Source of the DNA: Pseudomonas fuscovaginae SE-1
Lineage (GTDB): Bacteria; Pseudomonadota; Gammaproteobacteria; Pseudomonadales; Pseudomonadaceae
DNA length: 40,820 nucleotides
Assembly: GCF_000364705.1 (NCBI RefSeq)
Contig: NZ_AQOH01000003.1
Coordinates: 1 to 40,820 of the forward strand
Direction of reading: 5' to 3'
Part shown: one piece after another, positions 25,226-34,985 of the stretch
How positions within the stretch are numbered: the stretch's first letter is position 1
Layout: the number at the start of each line of letters is the position of its first letter
Program-made: the position numbers and the translations under genes
The notes under the pieces: generated by a model
What the model saw: the letters and a program-made list of their open reading frames with translations, nothing else
Told to the model about the DNA's origin: nothing
Database searches by the model: none

Positions 25226-25765
25226 ATGGCACGACTGAAAGAGATTTACCGGAAGGAAATCGCTCCGAAGCTTAAGGAAGAACTTAAGCTGGCGAACGTG
25301 ATGGAAGTTCCGCGCATTACCAAGATCACCCTGAACATGGGTCTGGGCGAAGCGATCGGCGACAAGAAAGTCATCGAGCACGCTGTTGCTGACCTGGAAA
25401 AGATCACCGGCCAGAAAGTCGTTGTGACTCACGCTCGCAAATCCATCGCAGGCTTCAAAGTCCGCGAAGGTTGGCCGATCGGTGTCAAGGTGACCCTGCG
25501 TCGCGATCGTATGTACGAGTTCCTGGATCGTCTGCTGTCGATCTCCCTGCCTCGGGTTCGCGACTTCCGCGGCCTGAATGCCAAGTCCTTCGATGGTCGT
25601 GGCAATTACAGCATGGGCGTGAAAGAGCAGATCATCTTCCCGGAAATCGATTACGACAAGATCGATGCTCTGCGCGGTCTGGACATTACCCTGACCACCA
25701 CTGCCAAGACGGATGAAGAAGGTCGCGCTCTGCTGCGTGCTTTCAAATTCCCGTTCCGCAACTGA
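25226..25765 (+). CDS. rplE: 50S ribosomal protein L5
   Basis: 5S rRNA-binding protein of the central protuberance. The 179-residue protein has [33 protein letters not shown] and [19 protein letters not shown]. In E. coli, S8 represses the spc operon by binding mRNA near the rplE start; I see no obvious copy of that site here. Confidence 0.97.
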   Translation: MARLKEIYRKEIAPKLKEELKLANVMEVPRITKITLNMGLGEAIGDKKVIEHAVADLEKITGQKVVVTHARKSIAGFKVREGWPIGVKVTLRRDRMYEFLDRLLSISLPRVRDFRGLNAKSFDGRGNYSMGVKEQIIFPEIDYDKIDALRGLDITLTTTAKTDEEGRALLRAFKFPFRN

Positions 25766-25778
25766 TTGGAGTAGGAAA

Positions 25779-26084
25779 ATGGCCAAGAAGAGCATGAAGA
25801 ACCGTGAGCTGAAGCGTCAGCTCACCGTTGCCAAGTACGCCACCAAGCGCGCAGCGCTCAAAGCTATCATCGTCGACCTGAACGCAAGTCCAGAAGCACG
25901 TTGGGAAGCCTCGATCGCTCTGCAGAAGCAGCCACGTGACGCCAGCGCCTCGCGCCTGCGTAACCGCTGCCGCCTGACTGGTCGTCCGCACGGCGTTTAC
26001 CGCAAGTTCGGCCTGGGCCGTAACAAGCTGCGTGAAGCCGCCATGCGTGGTGACGTACCAGGCCTGGTCAAAGCCAGCTGGTAA
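25779..26084 (+). CDS. rpsN: 30S ribosomal protein S14
   Basis: 30S head protein. The ATG at 25779 gives 101 residues ([13 protein letters not shown]) with AGGA upstream; an in-frame upstream ATG would lie in rplE. It is the long zinc-free form: the C-terminal region [20 protein letters not shown] has no CxxC pairs. It is followed by an unusual 212-base gap. Confidence 0.97.
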   Translation: MAKKSMKNRELKRQLTVAKYATKRAALKAIIVDLNASPEARWEASIALQKQPRDASASRLRNRCRLTGRPHGVYRKFGLGRNKLREAAMRGDVPGLVKASW

Positions 26085-26148
26085 GCCGCACTTCCTCAGT
26101 CGCCCTGGTCCGGGTCGCAAGATCCTGACCGGTGGTGGCCTGGAGTCT

Positions 26149-26181
26149 GAATCAAGCCCCTTTTGGGGCTTGATTCATTTC
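26149..26181 (+). terminator. Hairpin terminator inside the spc operon (rpsN-rpsH)
   Basis: Perfect 12-bp stem GAATCAAGCCCC / GGGGCTTGATTC with a TTTT loop, followed by ATTTCT. The T run is short, so termination may be partial. Its right arm contains the -35 box of the next promoter. Confidence 0.7.
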
Positions 26182-26198
26182 TGGCGTATGTCTAGAAT
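26170..26198 (+). promoter_or_regulatory. Internal spc promoter driving rpsH onward
   Basis: TTGATT (26170-26175), 17-base spacer, TAGAAT (26193-26198), then GACCGGCTCGCC. The -35 box lies within the right arm of the preceding hairpin. The expected transcript has a leader of about 90 bases before rpsH. Confidence 0.75.
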
Positions 26199-26211
26199 GA
26201 CCGGCTCGCCT

Positions 26212-26276
26212 GAGCCTGCACTTTTTACGTGCGGAACAGTTCGGCGACAGTTGCAGCCGCAAGGCTCATTTTTTTT
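26212..26276 (+). promoter_or_regulatory. Structured rpsH leader ending in a T8 run
   Basis: GAGCCT (26212-26217) pairs with AGGCTC (26262-26267), enclosing GCAC/GTGC and TTGC-AGCC-GCAA hairpins, and is followed by A and eight T (26269-26276). The form suggests a transcription attenuator in the leader, five bases upstream of the rpsH AGGAG. Confidence 0.45.
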
Positions 26277-26296
26277 GTATCAGGAGCATCTAGCCC

Positions 26297-26689
26297 ATGA
26301 GTATGCAGGACCCGTTAGCGGACATGCTAACTCGAATCCGTAATGCCCAGATGGCTGAAAAGTCCGTCGTAAGCATGCCGTCTTCCACGCTGAAGGTGGC
26401 TGTAGCAAAAGTCCTCAAGGACGAAGGTTACATTGCGGGTTTTCAGGTAACCACCGACGCCAAGCCGTCGCTGTCCATCGAGCTGAAGTACTTCGAAGGC
26501 CGTCCGGTCATCGAGGAAGTGAAGCGCGTTAGCCGTCCAGGCCTGCGTCAGTACAAGTCCGTCGAAGAACTGCCGAAAGTACGTGGCGGTCTGGGCGTGT
26601 CTATCGTCTCCACCAACAAGGGTGTGATGACTGATCGTGCTGCGCGCGCTGCCGGTGTCGGCGGCGAAGTTCTTTGCACAGTGTTCTAA
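26297..26689 (+). CDS. rpsH: 30S ribosomal protein S8
   Basis: Central 16S rRNA-binding protein and, in E. coli, the spc-operon repressor. The 130-residue protein begins [17 protein letters not shown] and ends [11 protein letters not shown], with [19 protein letters not shown] lies 11 bases before the first ATG and a second ATG two codons later is also possible; the first fits Pseudomonas homologues. It is the first gene after the internal promoter, so it may be expressed apart from rplNXE-rpsN. Confidence 0.97.
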   Translation: MSMQDPLADMLTRIRNAQMAEKSVVSMPSSTLKVAVAKVLKDEGYIAGFQVTTDAKPSLSIELKYFEGRPVIEEVKRVSRPGLRQYKSVEELPKVRGGLGVSIVSTNKGVMTDRAARAAGVGGEVLCTVF

Positions 26690-26701
26690 GGGGGGATAAG
26701 C

Positions 26702-27235
26702 ATGTCTCGCGTCGCTAAGAACCCCGTTAAGCTGCCAGCTGGTGTCGAAGTCAAATTCGCCGGCCAACAGCTTTCGGTGAAGGGTGCCAAGGGCACTCTC
26801 GAACTGAATGTCCATTCGTCCGTCGAGATCGTCCAGGAAGCTGGTGAGCTGCGTTTCGCCGCTCGCAACGGCGACCAGCAGACTCGCGCAATGGCTGGTA
26901 CCACGCGTGCGTTGGTCAACAACATGGTCCAGGGCGTAAGCCAAGGCTTCGAGCGCAAGCTCCAGCTGGTCGGTGTTGGTTACAAGGCACAAGCAAAAGG
27001 CTCGGTCCTGAACCTGGCCCTTGGCTTCTCGCACCCAGTGGATTACGAACTGCCGGAAGGCATCACCGCTGAAACGCCTAGCCAGACCGACATCCTGATC
27101 AAGGGTATCGACAAGCAGCTGGTAGGTCAGGTGGCCGCCGAGATCCGCGACTTCCGTCCACCAGAGCCTTACAAAGGTAAAGGTGTGCGCTACGCGGACG
27201 AAGTCGTCCGTCGTAAAGAAGCCAAGAAGAAGTAG
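26702..27235 (+). CDS. rplF: 50S ribosomal protein L6
   Basis: Lies near the sarcin-ricin loop and factor-binding site. The 177-residue protein has two related domains with [16 protein letters not shown] and [15 protein letters not shown], and the signature [14 protein letters not shown] near the C terminus. It is 12 bases after rpsH. Confidence 0.97.
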   Translation: MSRVAKNPVKLPAGVEVKFAGQQLSVKGAKGTLELNVHSSVEIVQEAGELRFAARNGDQQTRAMAGTTRALVNNMVQGVSQGFERKLQLVGVGYKAQAKGSVLNLALGFSHPVDYELPEGITAETPSQTDILIKGIDKQLVGQVAAEIRDFRPPEPYKGKGVRYADEVVRRKEAKKK

Positions 27236-27245
27236 GGCATAGCAA

Positions 27246-27596
27246 ATGACCGACAAAAAAGTTACTCGACTGCGTCGCGCTCGCAAAGCACGCCTGAAAA
27301 TGCACGAACTCGAAGTCGTGCGTCTCTGCGTGTTCCGCTCTTCGCAGCACATCTACGCCCAGGTCATTTCGGCCGACGGCAACAAGGTCCTGGCCAGCGC
27401 CTCGACTTTGGATAAAGAACTGCGTGATGGTGCCACCGGCAACATCGACGCGGCCACTAAGGTTGGCCAGCTGGTCGCTTCGCGTGCAAAAGCCGCAGGC
27501 GTCTCGCAGGTGGCTTTCGACCGCTCTGGCTTCAAGTACCACGGCCGCGTCAAGGCGCTGGCTGAGGCTGCTCGTGAAGCTGGGCTGGAGTTCTAA
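27246..27596 (+). CDS. rplR: 50S ribosomal protein L18
   Basis: 5S rRNA-binding protein. The 116-residue protein has a basic N terminus [17 protein letters not shown], then [16 protein letters not shown] and the C-terminal [26 protein letters not shown]. Three bases separate it from rpsE. Confidence 0.97.
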   Translation: MTDKKVTRLRRARKARLKMHELEVVRLCVFRSSQHIYAQVISADGNKVLASASTLDKELRDGATGNIDAATKVGQLVASRAKAAGVSQVAFDRSGFKYHGRVKALAEAAREAGLEF

Positions 27597-27599
27597 GTT

Positions 27600-28100
27600 A
27601 TGTCCAATAACGACCAAAAGCGCGACGAAGGCTACATCGAGAAGCTGGTTCAAGTTAACCGCGTAGCCAAAACCGTAAAAGGTGGCCGTATCTTCACTTT
27701 CACCGCGTTGACCGTGGTAGGTGACGGTAAGGGCCGTGTAGGCTTCGGCCGTGGCAAGTCGCGTGAAGTGCCTGCTGCGATCCAGAAGGCCATGGAAGCT
27801 GCTCGCCGCAACATGATCCAGGTGGACCTGAACGGCACCACTCTGCAGTACGCCACGAAGTCCGCCCACGGCGCTTCGAAGGTCTACATGCAGCCTGCAT
27901 CTGAAGGTACCGGTATCATCGCTGGCGGCGCTATGCGTGCTGTCCTCGAAGTGGCTGGCGTTCAGAACGTTCTGGCCAAGTGCTACGGCTCGACCAACCC
28001 GGTAAACGTGGTTCACGCCACTTTCAAGGGTCTGAAAGCCATGCAATCCCCTGAGTCCATTGCTGCCAAGCGCGGCAAAACTGCAGCGGAGATCCTGTGA
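27600..28100 (+). CDS. rpsE: 30S ribosomal protein S5
   Basis: Decoding-fidelity protein of the mRNA entry channel. The 166-residue protein has the S5 double-stranded RNA-binding fold with [20 protein letters not shown] and [20 protein letters not shown], and a C-terminal domain with [20 protein letters not shown]. No change is evident in the spectinomycin loop. Confidence 0.97.
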   Translation: MSNNDQKRDEGYIEKLVQVNRVAKTVKGGRIFTFTALTVVGDGKGRVGFGRGKSREVPAAIQKAMEAARRNMIQVDLNGTTLQYATKSAHGASKVYMQPASEGTGIIAGGAMRAVLEVAGVQNVLAKCYGSTNPVNVVHATFKGLKAMQSPESIAAKRGKTAAEIL

Positions 28101-28102
28101 TC

Positions 28103-28279
28103 ATGGCAACCGTAAAAGTAACGCTGATCAAAAGCACCAGCGGCCGTATCCCTAGCCACAAACTGTGCGTCAAGGGTCTGGGTCTGCGTCGCATCGGTCA
28201 CACTGTAGAAGTCCAGGATACTCCCGAGAATCGCGGGATGATCAACAAGGCTTACTACATGCTGCGTGTCGAGGGTTAA
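28103..28279 (+). CDS. rpmD: 50S ribosomal protein L30
   Basis: Small globular large-subunit protein. The ATG at 28103 gives 58 residues ([20 protein letters not shown]), the usual length; a GTG two codons earlier would overlap the rpsE stop. It contains [20 protein letters not shown]. Confidence 0.95.
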   Translation: MATVKVTLIKSTSGRIPSHKLCVKGLGLRRIGHTVEVQDTPENRGMINKAYYMLRVEG

Positions 28280-28282
28280 TCG

Positions 28283-28717
28283 ATGAAACTCAATGATCTG
28301 AGTCCAGCGCCGGGTTCCCGTCGCGAAAAGCATCGTCCGGGCCGTGGTATCGGTAGCGGTTTGGGTAAGACTGGTGGCCGTGGTCACAAAGGTCAGACCT
28401 CCCGTTCCGGTGGCACCATCGCTCCAGGCTTTGAAGGCGGTCAACAGCCGCTGCATCGTCGCCTGCCGAAGTTCGGTTTCGTTTCCCTGAAGGCCATGGA
28501 CCGCGCTGAAGTGCGTCTGTCCGAGCTGGCCAAGGTGGAAGGCGACGTCGTAACCGTGCAGTCCCTGAAAGATGCCAACGTGATCAACCAGAACGTTCAG
28601 CGTGTGAAAATCATGCTGTCGGGCGAAGTGACTCGCGCTGTAACCATCAAGGGTATCGCCGCCACCAAGGGTGCGCGTGCGGCTATCGAAGCAGCTGGCG
28701 GCAAGTTCGAGGAATAA
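28283..28717 (+). CDS. rplO: 50S ribosomal protein L15
   Basis: Late-assembly large-subunit protein. The 144-residue protein has the Gly/Arg-rich N terminus [20 protein letters not shown] and [17 protein letters not shown]. Its stop codon TAA is followed directly by the secY ATG with no spacer. Confidence 0.97.
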   Translation: MKLNDLSPAPGSRREKHRPGRGIGSGLGKTGGRGHKGQTSRSGGTIAPGFEGGQQPLHRRLPKFGFVSLKAMDRAEVRLSELAKVEGDVVTVQSLKDANVINQNVQRVKIMLSGEVTRAVTIKGIAATKGARAAIEAAGGKFEE

Positions 28718-30046
28718 ATGGCTAAGCAAGGTGCTCTCTCAGCGCTCAGCAAAGGCGGGTTGTCCGAGCTCTGGGCTCGTCTGCGTTTCCTGTTCCTGGC
28801 GATTATCGTCTATCGGATCGGTGCGCATATCCCAGTTCCAGGTATCAACCCGGACCGGCTGGCGGACCTGTTTCGACAGAATGAGGGGACCATTCTTAGC
28901 TTGTTCAACATGTTTTCCGGCGGCGCGCTGGAGCGGATGAGTATCTTTGCACTGGGGATCATGCCGTACATCTCGGCATCGATCATCATGCAATTGATGA
29001 CCGCCATCAGCCCGCAGCTGGAGCAGTTGAAGAAGGAAGGTGAGGCTGGTCGTCGCAAGATCAGCCAGTACACCCGCTATGGCACCGTCGTCCTGGCCCT
29101 CGTTCAAGCCATTGGCATGTCCATTGGCCTGGCTGGTCAGGGCGTAGCTTTTGCTGCTGATTTCGGCTTCCATTTCGTTGCGGTGTCCACGTTCGTGGCC
29201 GGCGCGATGTTCATGATGTGGCTGGGTGAGCAGATTACGGAGCGCGGTGTTGGCAACGGTATCTCGATGCTGATTTTTTCGGGTATCGTCGCCGGTCTTC
29301 CGAGAGCGATCGGGCAGTCTTTCGAGTCTGCGCGTCAGGGTGATATCAACATTTTCGCCCTGGTTGCCATCGGTTTGCTGGCAGTAGCGATTATCGGTTT
29401 CGTGGTGTTCATTGAGCGTGGCCAGCGTCGTATTGCTGTTCACTACGCCAAGCGTCAGCAGGGCCGCAAGGTCTTTGCTGCGCAGACCAGCCACCTGCCG
29501 CTGAAAGTGAATATGGCCGGTGTGATTCCAGCTATCTTCGCGAGCAGCATCTTGCTGTTTCCGGCTTCGTTGGGTGCCTGGTTCGGTCAGTCTGAAGGTA
29601 TGGGCTGGTTGCAGGACATCTCGCAGTCGATCGCTCCTGGTCAGCCGTTGAATATTCTGCTGTTTAGTGCAGGGATTATTTTCTTCTGCTTCTTCTATAC
29701 GGCGTTGATGTTCAATCCGAAAGACGTAGCGGAAAACCTGAAGAAGTCCGGTGCCTTTATTCCGGGTATCCGTCCGGGCGAGCAGTCGGCGCGCTACATT
29801 GATGGCGTTCTGACCCGTTTGACCATGTTCGGTGCTCTATATATGACGGCCGTGTGCCTGTTGCCCCAGTTCCTGGTGGTTGCAGCAAACGTTCCGTTCT
29901 ACCTTGGCGGGACCTCGTTGCTGATCGTGGTCGTGGTTGTGATGGACTTCATGTCCCAAGTGCAATCTCACCTCGTTTCGCACCAGTACGAATCCCTGAT
30001 GAAGAAAGCCAACCTGAAGGGCTACGGCAGCGGCATGCTGCGCTGA
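28718..30046 (+). CDS. secY: Preprotein translocase subunit SecY
   Basis: Channel-forming subunit of the Sec translocon. The 442-residue protein is predominantly hydrophobic with about ten membrane segments. Landmarks are [11 protein letters not shown] in the first segment/plug region, [21 protein letters not shown], the cytoplasmic loop [31 protein letters not shown] and the C-terminal [15 protein letters not shown]. It begins immediately after the rplO stop. With SecE (2917) it forms the translocon core. Confidence 0.98.
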
Positions 30047-30074
30047 AGCACCCATAAGGTTCGAGGAGTTGGTG

Positions 30075-30191
30075 ATGAAAGTTCGTGCATCGGTGAAAAA
30101 GCTGTGCCGTAACTGCAAGATTATTCGCCGCGAAGGTGTGGTTCGAGTAATTTGCAGCGCGGAACCGCGTCACAAACAGCGCCAAGGCTGA
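30075..30191 (+). CDS. rpmJ: 50S ribosomal protein L36 (zinc-binding form)
   Basis: A 38-residue protein ([20 protein letters not shown] and so on) with Cys11, Cys14, Cys27 and His33, the zinc ribbon of the C+ form. Pseudomonads often keep a second zinc-free L36 used under Zur control elsewhere. GAGG precedes the ATG. It lies 28 bases after secY and ends the spc group. Confidence 0.95.
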
Positions 30192-30208
30192 GTGTGATCT
30201 GCTTGAAG

Positions 30209-30247
30209 CCCAGCAGCTAGTGCGCTGCTGGGTTGATTATTTGTTAT
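30209..30247 (+). terminator. Hairpin between rpmJ and rpsM (spc operon end)
   Basis: Perfect 9-bp stem CCCAGCAGC / GCTGCTGGG with loop TAGTGC (30209-30232), followed by the weakly T-rich TTGATTATTTGTTAT. Probably a partial terminator, because the T run is interrupted. The following bases also form the -35 box of the next promoter. Confidence 0.6.
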
Positions 30248-30261
30248 TACAGCGATATTAT
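30233..30261 (+). promoter_or_regulatory. Alpha operon promoter (rpsM)
   Basis: TTGATT (30233-30238), 17-base spacer, TATTAT (30256-30261), then CTCGCGCCC. The leader of about 50 bases can pair GCGCCC with GGGGCG. In E. coli S4 binds the equivalent leader; that role here is only a positional guess. Confidence 0.75.
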
Positions 30262-30320
30262 CTCGCGCCCTATTTCTTGGCTTCCGGGGCGTAGGTAGCT
30301 GTCAATTGGAGTCCCACTGA

Positions 30321-30677
30321 ATGGCCCGTATTGCAGGCGTTAACATTCCAGATAACAAGCACACTGTTATCTCGCTGACCTACATCTATGGTGTTGGTCG
30401 CACTACTGCACAGCAGATCTGTGCAGTGACTGGGGTCAACCCAGCCGCGAAGATCAAGGATCTGAGCGACGAGCAGATTGAACAGCTGCGTGGCGAAGTG
30501 GCGAAGTTCACCACTGAAGGTGACCTGCGTCGCGAAATCAACATGAAAATCAAGCGCTTGATGGACCTGGGCTGCTACCGCGGTCTGCGTCATCGTAAAG
30601 GTCTGCCAGTGCGCGGTCAGCGTACCAAGACCAACGCGCGTACTCGCAAAGGTCCGCGTAAGCCGATCCGCAAGTAA
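30321..30677 (+). CDS. rpsM: 30S ribosomal protein S13
   Basis: Subunit-bridge protein of the 30S head. The 118-residue protein starts [20 protein letters not shown] and has [20 protein letters not shown] and a basic C-terminal tail ending GPRKPIRK. First gene of the alpha operon. Confidence 0.97.
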   Translation: MARIAGVNIPDNKHTVISLTYIYGVGRTTAQQICAVTGVNPAAKIKDLSDEQIEQLRGEVAKFTTEGDLRREINMKIKRLMDLGCYRGLRHRKGLPVRGQRTKTNARTRKGPRKPIRK

Positions 30678-30707
30678 TCGCACCAGCGAATCGACAGGAA
30701 TTTAGTC

Positions 30708-31097
30708 ATGGCAAAACCTGCTGCTCGTCCTCGTAAGAAAATCAAAAAGACAGTGGTTGATGGCATCGCCCACATCCACGCGTCTTTCAACAACACCATC
30801 GTGACCATCACCGACCGTCAAGGTAACGCTCTGTCCTGGGCTACCTCCGGTGGTTCGGGTTTCCGCGGTTCCCGTAAGTCCACCCCGTTCGCTGCTCAGG
30901 TAGCGGCTGAACGTGCTGGCCAAGCTGCGCTGGAATATGGCCTGAAGAACCTCGACGTCAACGTCAAGGGTCCAGGTCCAGGTCGTGAGTCCGCTGTCCG
31001 TGCTCTGAACGGCTGTGGCTATAAGATCGCCAGCATCACCGACGTGACGCCAATCCCGCACAACGGGTGCCGTCCGCCGAAGAAGCGCCGCGTGTAA
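30708..31097 (+). CDS. rpsK: 30S ribosomal protein S11
   Basis: Platform protein near the mRNA exit. The 129-residue protein contains [38 protein letters not shown] and [19 protein letters not shown] precedes the ATG. Confidence 0.97.
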   Translation: MAKPAARPRKKIKKTVVDGIAHIHASFNNTIVTITDRQGNALSWATSGGSGFRGSRKSTPFAAQVAAERAGQAALEYGLKNLDVNVKGPGPGRESAVRALNGCGYKIASITDVTPIPHNGCRPPKKRRV

Positions 31098-31115
31098 TCC
31101 AGGAGATTGTAAAGA

Positions 31116-31736
31116 ATGGCTCGTTACATTGGTCCAAAATGCAAACTGGCTCGTCGCGAAGGCACCGACCTCTTCCTGAAGAGTGGCGTGCGCGCTATCG
31201 AATCCAAGTGCAACATCGAAGCAGCTCCTGGTATCCACGGCCAGCGTCGCGGTCGTCAGTCCGACTACGGCACCCAGCTGCGTGAGAAGCAAAAAGTTCG
31301 TCGTATCTACGGCGTACTCGAGCGTCAGTTCAGCGGCTACTATAAGCAAGCTGCTGGCAAGAAAGGTGCAACCGGTGAAAACCTGCTGCAACTGCTCGAG
31401 TGCCGTCTGGACAACGTCGTATACCGTATGGGCTTCGGCTCGACTCGTGCCGAATCGCGCCAGTTGGTATCGCACAAGTCCATCAGCGTTAACGGCAAGA
31501 CCGTAAACGTTCCGTCCTACCAGGTTCGTGCTGGTGACGTGGTTGCTGTTCGCGAAAAAGCGAAGAACCAACTGCGTATCGTCCAGGCCCTGGAACTGTG
31601 TGCTCAGCGTGGCCGCGTAGAATGGGTAGATGTGGACACTGACAAGAAGTCGGGCGTTTTCAAAAGCGTTCCTGCTCGCAGTGACCTCTCCGCCGACATC
31701 AACGAAAGCCTGATTGTCGAGCTCTACTCCAAGTAA
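31116..31736 (+). CDS. rpsD: 30S ribosomal protein S4
   Basis: Primary 16S rRNA-binding protein and alpha-operon repressor in E. coli. The 206-residue protein begins [20 protein letters not shown], contains [19 protein letters not shown] and has the S4 RNA-binding domain with [25 protein letters not shown] precedes the ATG. Confidence 0.97.
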   Translation: MARYIGPKCKLARREGTDLFLKSGVRAIESKCNIEAAPGIHGQRRGRQSDYGTQLREKQKVRRIYGVLERQFSGYYKQAAGKKGATGENLLQLLECRLDNVVYRMGFGSTRAESRQLVSHKSISVNGKTVNVPSYQVRAGDVVAVREKAKNQLRIVQALELCAQRGRVEWVDVDTDKKSGVFKSVPARSDLSADINESLIVELYSK

Positions 31737-31758
31737 GGGCTAGAAAATAGGTGCATCC

Positions 31759-32760
31759 ATGCAGATTTCGGTAAATGAGTTCCTGACACCCCGTCACATC
31801 GACGTGCAGGTTGTCAGTCCAACCCGCGCTAAGATCACTCTCGAGCCTCTCGAGCGTGGTTTTGGCCACACCCTGGGCAACGCGCTGCGCCGCATCCTGT
31901 TGTCCTCAATGCCAGGCTGTGCAGTAGTCGAGGCCGAGATTGACGGTGTGCTCCACGAGTACAGCGCCATCGAAGGTGTACAGGAAGACGTCATTGAAAT
32001 CCTGTTGAACCTTAAAGGTCTGGCTATCAAGCTGCACGGCCGTGACGAAGTTACGCTGACCTTGTCGAAGAAGGGTTCGGGGGTGGTTACCGCTGCCGAT
32101 ATTCAGCTGGATCATGATGTCGAGATCGTTAACCCCGATCACGTAATCGCCAACCTGGCGTCCAATGGCGCCTTGAACATGAAGCTCACCGTAGCTCGTG
32201 GCCGTGGCTATGAACCAGCAGACTCGCGTCAGAGCGATGAAGACGAAAGCCGCAGCATCGGTCGCTTGCAGCTTGACGCTTCGTTCAGTCCGGTTCGCCG
32301 TATCGCCTACGTGGTGGAAAACGCCCGTGTCGAACAGCGTACCAACCTGGACAAACTGGTTATTGATCTGGAAACCAACGGTACCCTGGATCCTGAAGAG
32401 GCCATCCGTCGTGCTGCAACCATCCTGCAACAGCAGTTGGCTGCGTTCGTCGACCTCAAGGGTGACAGTGAGCCAGTGGTTGTCGAACAGGAAGACGAGA
32501 TCGATCCGATCCTGCTTCGCCCGGTTGACGATCTGGAACTGACTGTACGTTCGGCCAACTGCCTTAAGGCGGAAAACATCTACTACATCGGCGACCTGAT
32601 TCAGCGTACCGAAGTAGAGCTGTTGAAGACTCCGAACCTGGGCAAGAAATCCCTGACCGAAATCAAGGATGTTCTGGCCTCCCGCGGTCTGTCCCTCGGC
32701 ATGCGCCTCGATAACTGGCCGCCTGCAAGTCTTAAGAAGGACGACAAGGCGACTGCCTGA
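31759..32760 (+). CDS. rpoA: DNA-directed RNA polymerase subunit alpha
   Basis: Scaffolds core polymerase and contacts UP elements and activators. The 333-residue protein has the N-terminal assembly domain (about 1-230; [20 protein letters not shown]) and the C-terminal domain (about 250-325; [20 protein letters not shown], then [20 protein letters not shown]) including the DNA-contacting Arg of RSANCLK. GGTG is the only weak ribosome-binding site; translation may depend on coupling to rpsD 22 bases upstream. Confidence 0.98.
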   Translation: MQISVNEFLTPRHIDVQVVSPTRAKITLEPLERGFGHTLGNALRRILLSSMPGCAVVEAEIDGVLHEYSAIEGVQEDVIEILLNLKGLAIKLHGRDEVTLTLSKKGSGVVTAADIQLDHDVEIVNPDHVIANLASNGALNMKLTVARGRGYEPADSRQSDEDESRSIGRLQLDASFSPVRRIAYVVENARVEQRTNLDKLVIDLETNGTLDPEEAIRRAATILQQQLAAFVDLKGDSEPVVVEQEDEIDPILLRPVDDLELTVRSANCLKAENIYYIGDLIQRTEVELLKTPNLGKKSLTEIKDVLASRGLSLGMRLDNWPPASLKKDDKATA

Positions 32761-32802
32761 TCGTCGTAATCACCGAACGTAGTGTTTGGTAAGGAATGAA
32801 CC

Positions 32803-33189
32803 ATGCGTCATCGTAAAAGTGGACGTCACCTGAGCCGCACCAGCTCGCACCGCAAGGCCATGTTCCAGAACATGGCTGTGTCGCTGTTCGAGCACGAGCT
32901 GATCAAAACCACTCTGCCAAAAGCCAAGGAACTGCGCCGCGTTGCCGAGCCGCTGATCACTCTGGCTAAAGTAGACAGCGTTGCTAACCGCCGTCTGGCT
33001 TTCGACCGTACCCGTTCGAAAGCTATCGTCGGTAAGCTCTTCAACGACCTGGGCAAGCGCTACGCTACCCGTCAGGGTGGCTACCTGCGCATCCTGAAGT
33101 GCGGTTTCCGCGCTGGCGACAACGCTCCTATGGCGTACGTCGAGTTGGTTGATCGTGCTACTGCTGGCGATGCTGTATCTGCCGAGTAA
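32803..33189 (+). CDS. rplQ: 50S ribosomal protein L17
   Basis: Tunnel-exit rim protein. The 128-residue protein begins [20 protein letters not shown] and contains [19 protein letters not shown] and [25 protein letters not shown] precedes the ATG. Last gene of the alpha operon. Confidence 0.97.
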   Translation: MRHRKSGRHLSRTSSHRKAMFQNMAVSLFEHELIKTTLPKAKELRRVAEPLITLAKVDSVANRRLAFDRTRSKAIVGKLFNDLGKRYATRQGGYLRILKCGFRAGDNAPMAYVELVDRATAGDAVSAE

Positions 33190-33209
33190 GACATCGGTCT
33201 GAAACAAAG

Positions 33210-33234
33210 AACCGGGCCCAGCGCCCGGTTTTTT
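33210..33234 (+). terminator. Alpha operon terminator
   Basis: AACCGGGC / GCCCGGTT stem with a 5-base loop, ending in six T (33229-33234). A clear intrinsic terminator closing the long ribosomal protein region. Confidence 0.92.
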
Positions 33235-33262
33235 GTGCCTGCTATAAACGTACGGGTTGTTA

Positions 33263-33299
33263 ATAGTTGTTAACTATCGCTTTAGATGGATTAATGCAT
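33263..33299 (+). promoter_or_regulatory. Candidate OxyR-binding site upstream of the catalase gene
   Basis: ATAG-TTGTTAA-CTAT (33263-33277) matches one full OxyR half-site, ATAGnTnnnAnCTAT. Seven bases later, GATG-GATTAAT-GCAT has the right spacing but only partial agreement. It lies just upstream of a possible promoter TTGTTC (33300-33305) and AATACT (33323-33328), where OxyR activators normally sit. Confidence 0.55.
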
Positions 33300-33380
33300 T
33301 TGTTCCTGTAACCTTCCTGGTCAATACTTCCTCTCAGCCGATTAGCCGGCAGCACCAAGACCCAGAGAGGAAGGATGAGT

Positions 33381-34829
33381 ATGAGCCAGAACAAAACGCT
33401 GACGACCGCCAGCGGCGCTCCCGTCGCAGATAACCAGAATTCCCGTTCCGCTGGCCCTCGTGGCCCGCTGCTGCTCGACGACTTTCATCTGATCGAGAAG
33501 CTTGCCCACTTCAACCGTGAAAACATCCCCGAGCGCCGTGTACATGCCAAAGGCTCGGGAGCCTACGGAACCTTCACCGTAACCCGGGACATCACCCAAT
33601 ACACCAGCGCCAAGCTGTTCGAGGCGGTCGGCAAGAAGACCGAGACGTTCCTGCGTTTCTCCACCGTGGGCGGTGAACGTGGCTCGGCTGACACCGAACG
33701 TGATCCACGTGGTTTTGCCCTGAAGTTCTACACCGAGGAAGGCAACTGGGACATCGTTGGCAACAACACCCCGGTGTTCTTCATTCGCGACCCGCTGAAA
33801 TTCCCGGACTTCATCCATACCCAGAAGCGTCTGCCGCAAAGCAACCTGAAAAGTGCACAGATGATGTGGGACTTCTGGTCGCACTCGCCCGAGGCGCTGC
33901 ACCAGATCACCATCCTGTTCTCCGATCGCGGGATCCCGGATGGCTACCGTCATATGCACGGTTTTGGCAGCCACACCTACAGCCTGATCAATGCCAAGGG
34001 CGAGCGTCATTGGGTGAAATGGCACTACAAGACCAAGCAGGGCATCAAGAATCTGGCGCCGGCCGAGGCGGCGCGCCTGGCGGGTACCGACCCGGATTAC
34101 GCCCAGCGTGACCTGTTCAATGCGATCGAGCGCGGCGACTTCCCGAAATGGAGTGTGTGCATCCAGATCATGACCGAGGCCCAGGCCGCGGCACATTATG
34201 AGAACCCGTTCGACGTGACCAAGACCTGGTCGCAGAAAGAGTTCCCTTTGATCGAAGTCGGCGAACTGGAATTGAACCGCAACCCGCTGAACTACTTCGC
34301 CGAAGTCGAGCAGGCGGCGTTCGGTCCGAGCAACATGGTGCCGGGTGTGGGCCTGTCACCCGACCGCATGCTCCAGGGGCGGGTGTTCGCCTACGCCGAC
34401 GCCCACCGCTACCGTGTCGGTACCAACCACCAGCAACTGCCGGTGAACGCGCCCCGCAGCCCGGTCAACAGCTACCAGCGCGACGGTGCCATGGCCTTCG
34501 GCAGCAACGGTGGTGCAGCGCCGAACTACGAGCCGAACAGCTACGCCGATGCGCCGAAACAGGCTCCTCGTTACGCTGAGCCGCCACTGGCCCTGAGCGG
34601 TGCCGCCGATCGCTACGATCATCGTGAAGACACCGACTACTTCAGCCACGCCGGTGCGCTGTTCCGCCTGATGAACGACGAGCAGAAGGCACTGTTGATC
34701 AGCAACATCGCCGGTGCGATGGCCGGTGTGTCCGATGACGTCGTTCAGCGCCAACTGCAGTATTTCTTCAAGGCCGACCCGGCTTACGGCGAAGGCGTCG
34801 CGAAGGCGCTCGGAGTAGTCGTGAAGTAA
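33381..34829 (+). CDS. katA: Monofunctional heme catalase (clade 3, KatA-like)
   Basis: Breaks hydrogen peroxide into water and oxygen. The 482-residue small-subunit catalase has the catalytic His55 in [12 protein letters not shown], the distal Asn in [13 protein letters not shown] and the proximal heme-ligand motif [13 protein letters not shown] (Tyr near residue 338; most family members have DT where this has DA). No signal peptide is seen, so it is cytoplasmic. I prefer the ATG at 33381 because AGGAAGG abuts the ATG at 33375 too closely. The adjacent ferritin-type gene mirrors katA-bfrA of P. aeruginosa. Confidence 0.92.
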   Translation: MSQNKTLTTASGAPVADNQNSRSAGPRGPLLLDDFHLIEKLAHFNRENIPERRVHAKGSGAYGTFTVTRDITQYTSAKLFEAVGKKTETFLRFSTVGGERGSADTERDPRGFALKFYTEEGNWDIVGNNTPVFFIRDPLKFPDFIHTQKRLPQSNLKSAQMMWDFWSHSPEALHQITILFSDRGIPDGYRHMHGFGSHTYSLINAKGERHWVKWHYKTKQGIKNLAPAEAARLAGTDPDYAQRDLFNAIERGDFPKWSVCIQIMTEAQAAAHYENPFDVTKTWSQKEFPLIEVGELELNRNPLNYFAEVEQAAFGPSNMVPGVGLSPDRMLQGRVFAYADAHRYRVGTNHQQLPVNAPRSPVNSYQRDGAMAFGSNGGAAPNYEPNSYADAPKQAPRYAEPPLALSGAADRYDHREDTDYFSHAGALFRLMNDEQKALLISNIAGAMAGVSDDVVQRQLQYFFKADPAYGEGVAKALGVVVK

Positions 34830-34846
34830 GTCTAAACGAGAAGCAG

Positions 34847-34871
34847 AACCGCCCTCATTTGGGCGGTTTTT
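34847..34871 (+). terminator. Terminator after katA
   Basis: AACCGCCC / GGGCGGTT with a 6-base loop, ending in a T run (34867-34871). An outer GAAGC / GCTTC pairing flanks it. Confidence 0.9.
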
Positions 34872-34985
34872 CGCTTCAGATCGGCGGTTTTTCTCTGCTA
34901 TTTCTCACTTTTCTACTGTTTTTGCCGTGACCTTCCGGTCAGCTTGGTTCAAAATACAGACTTTCAAGCAGGGAGATGTAGGGCG

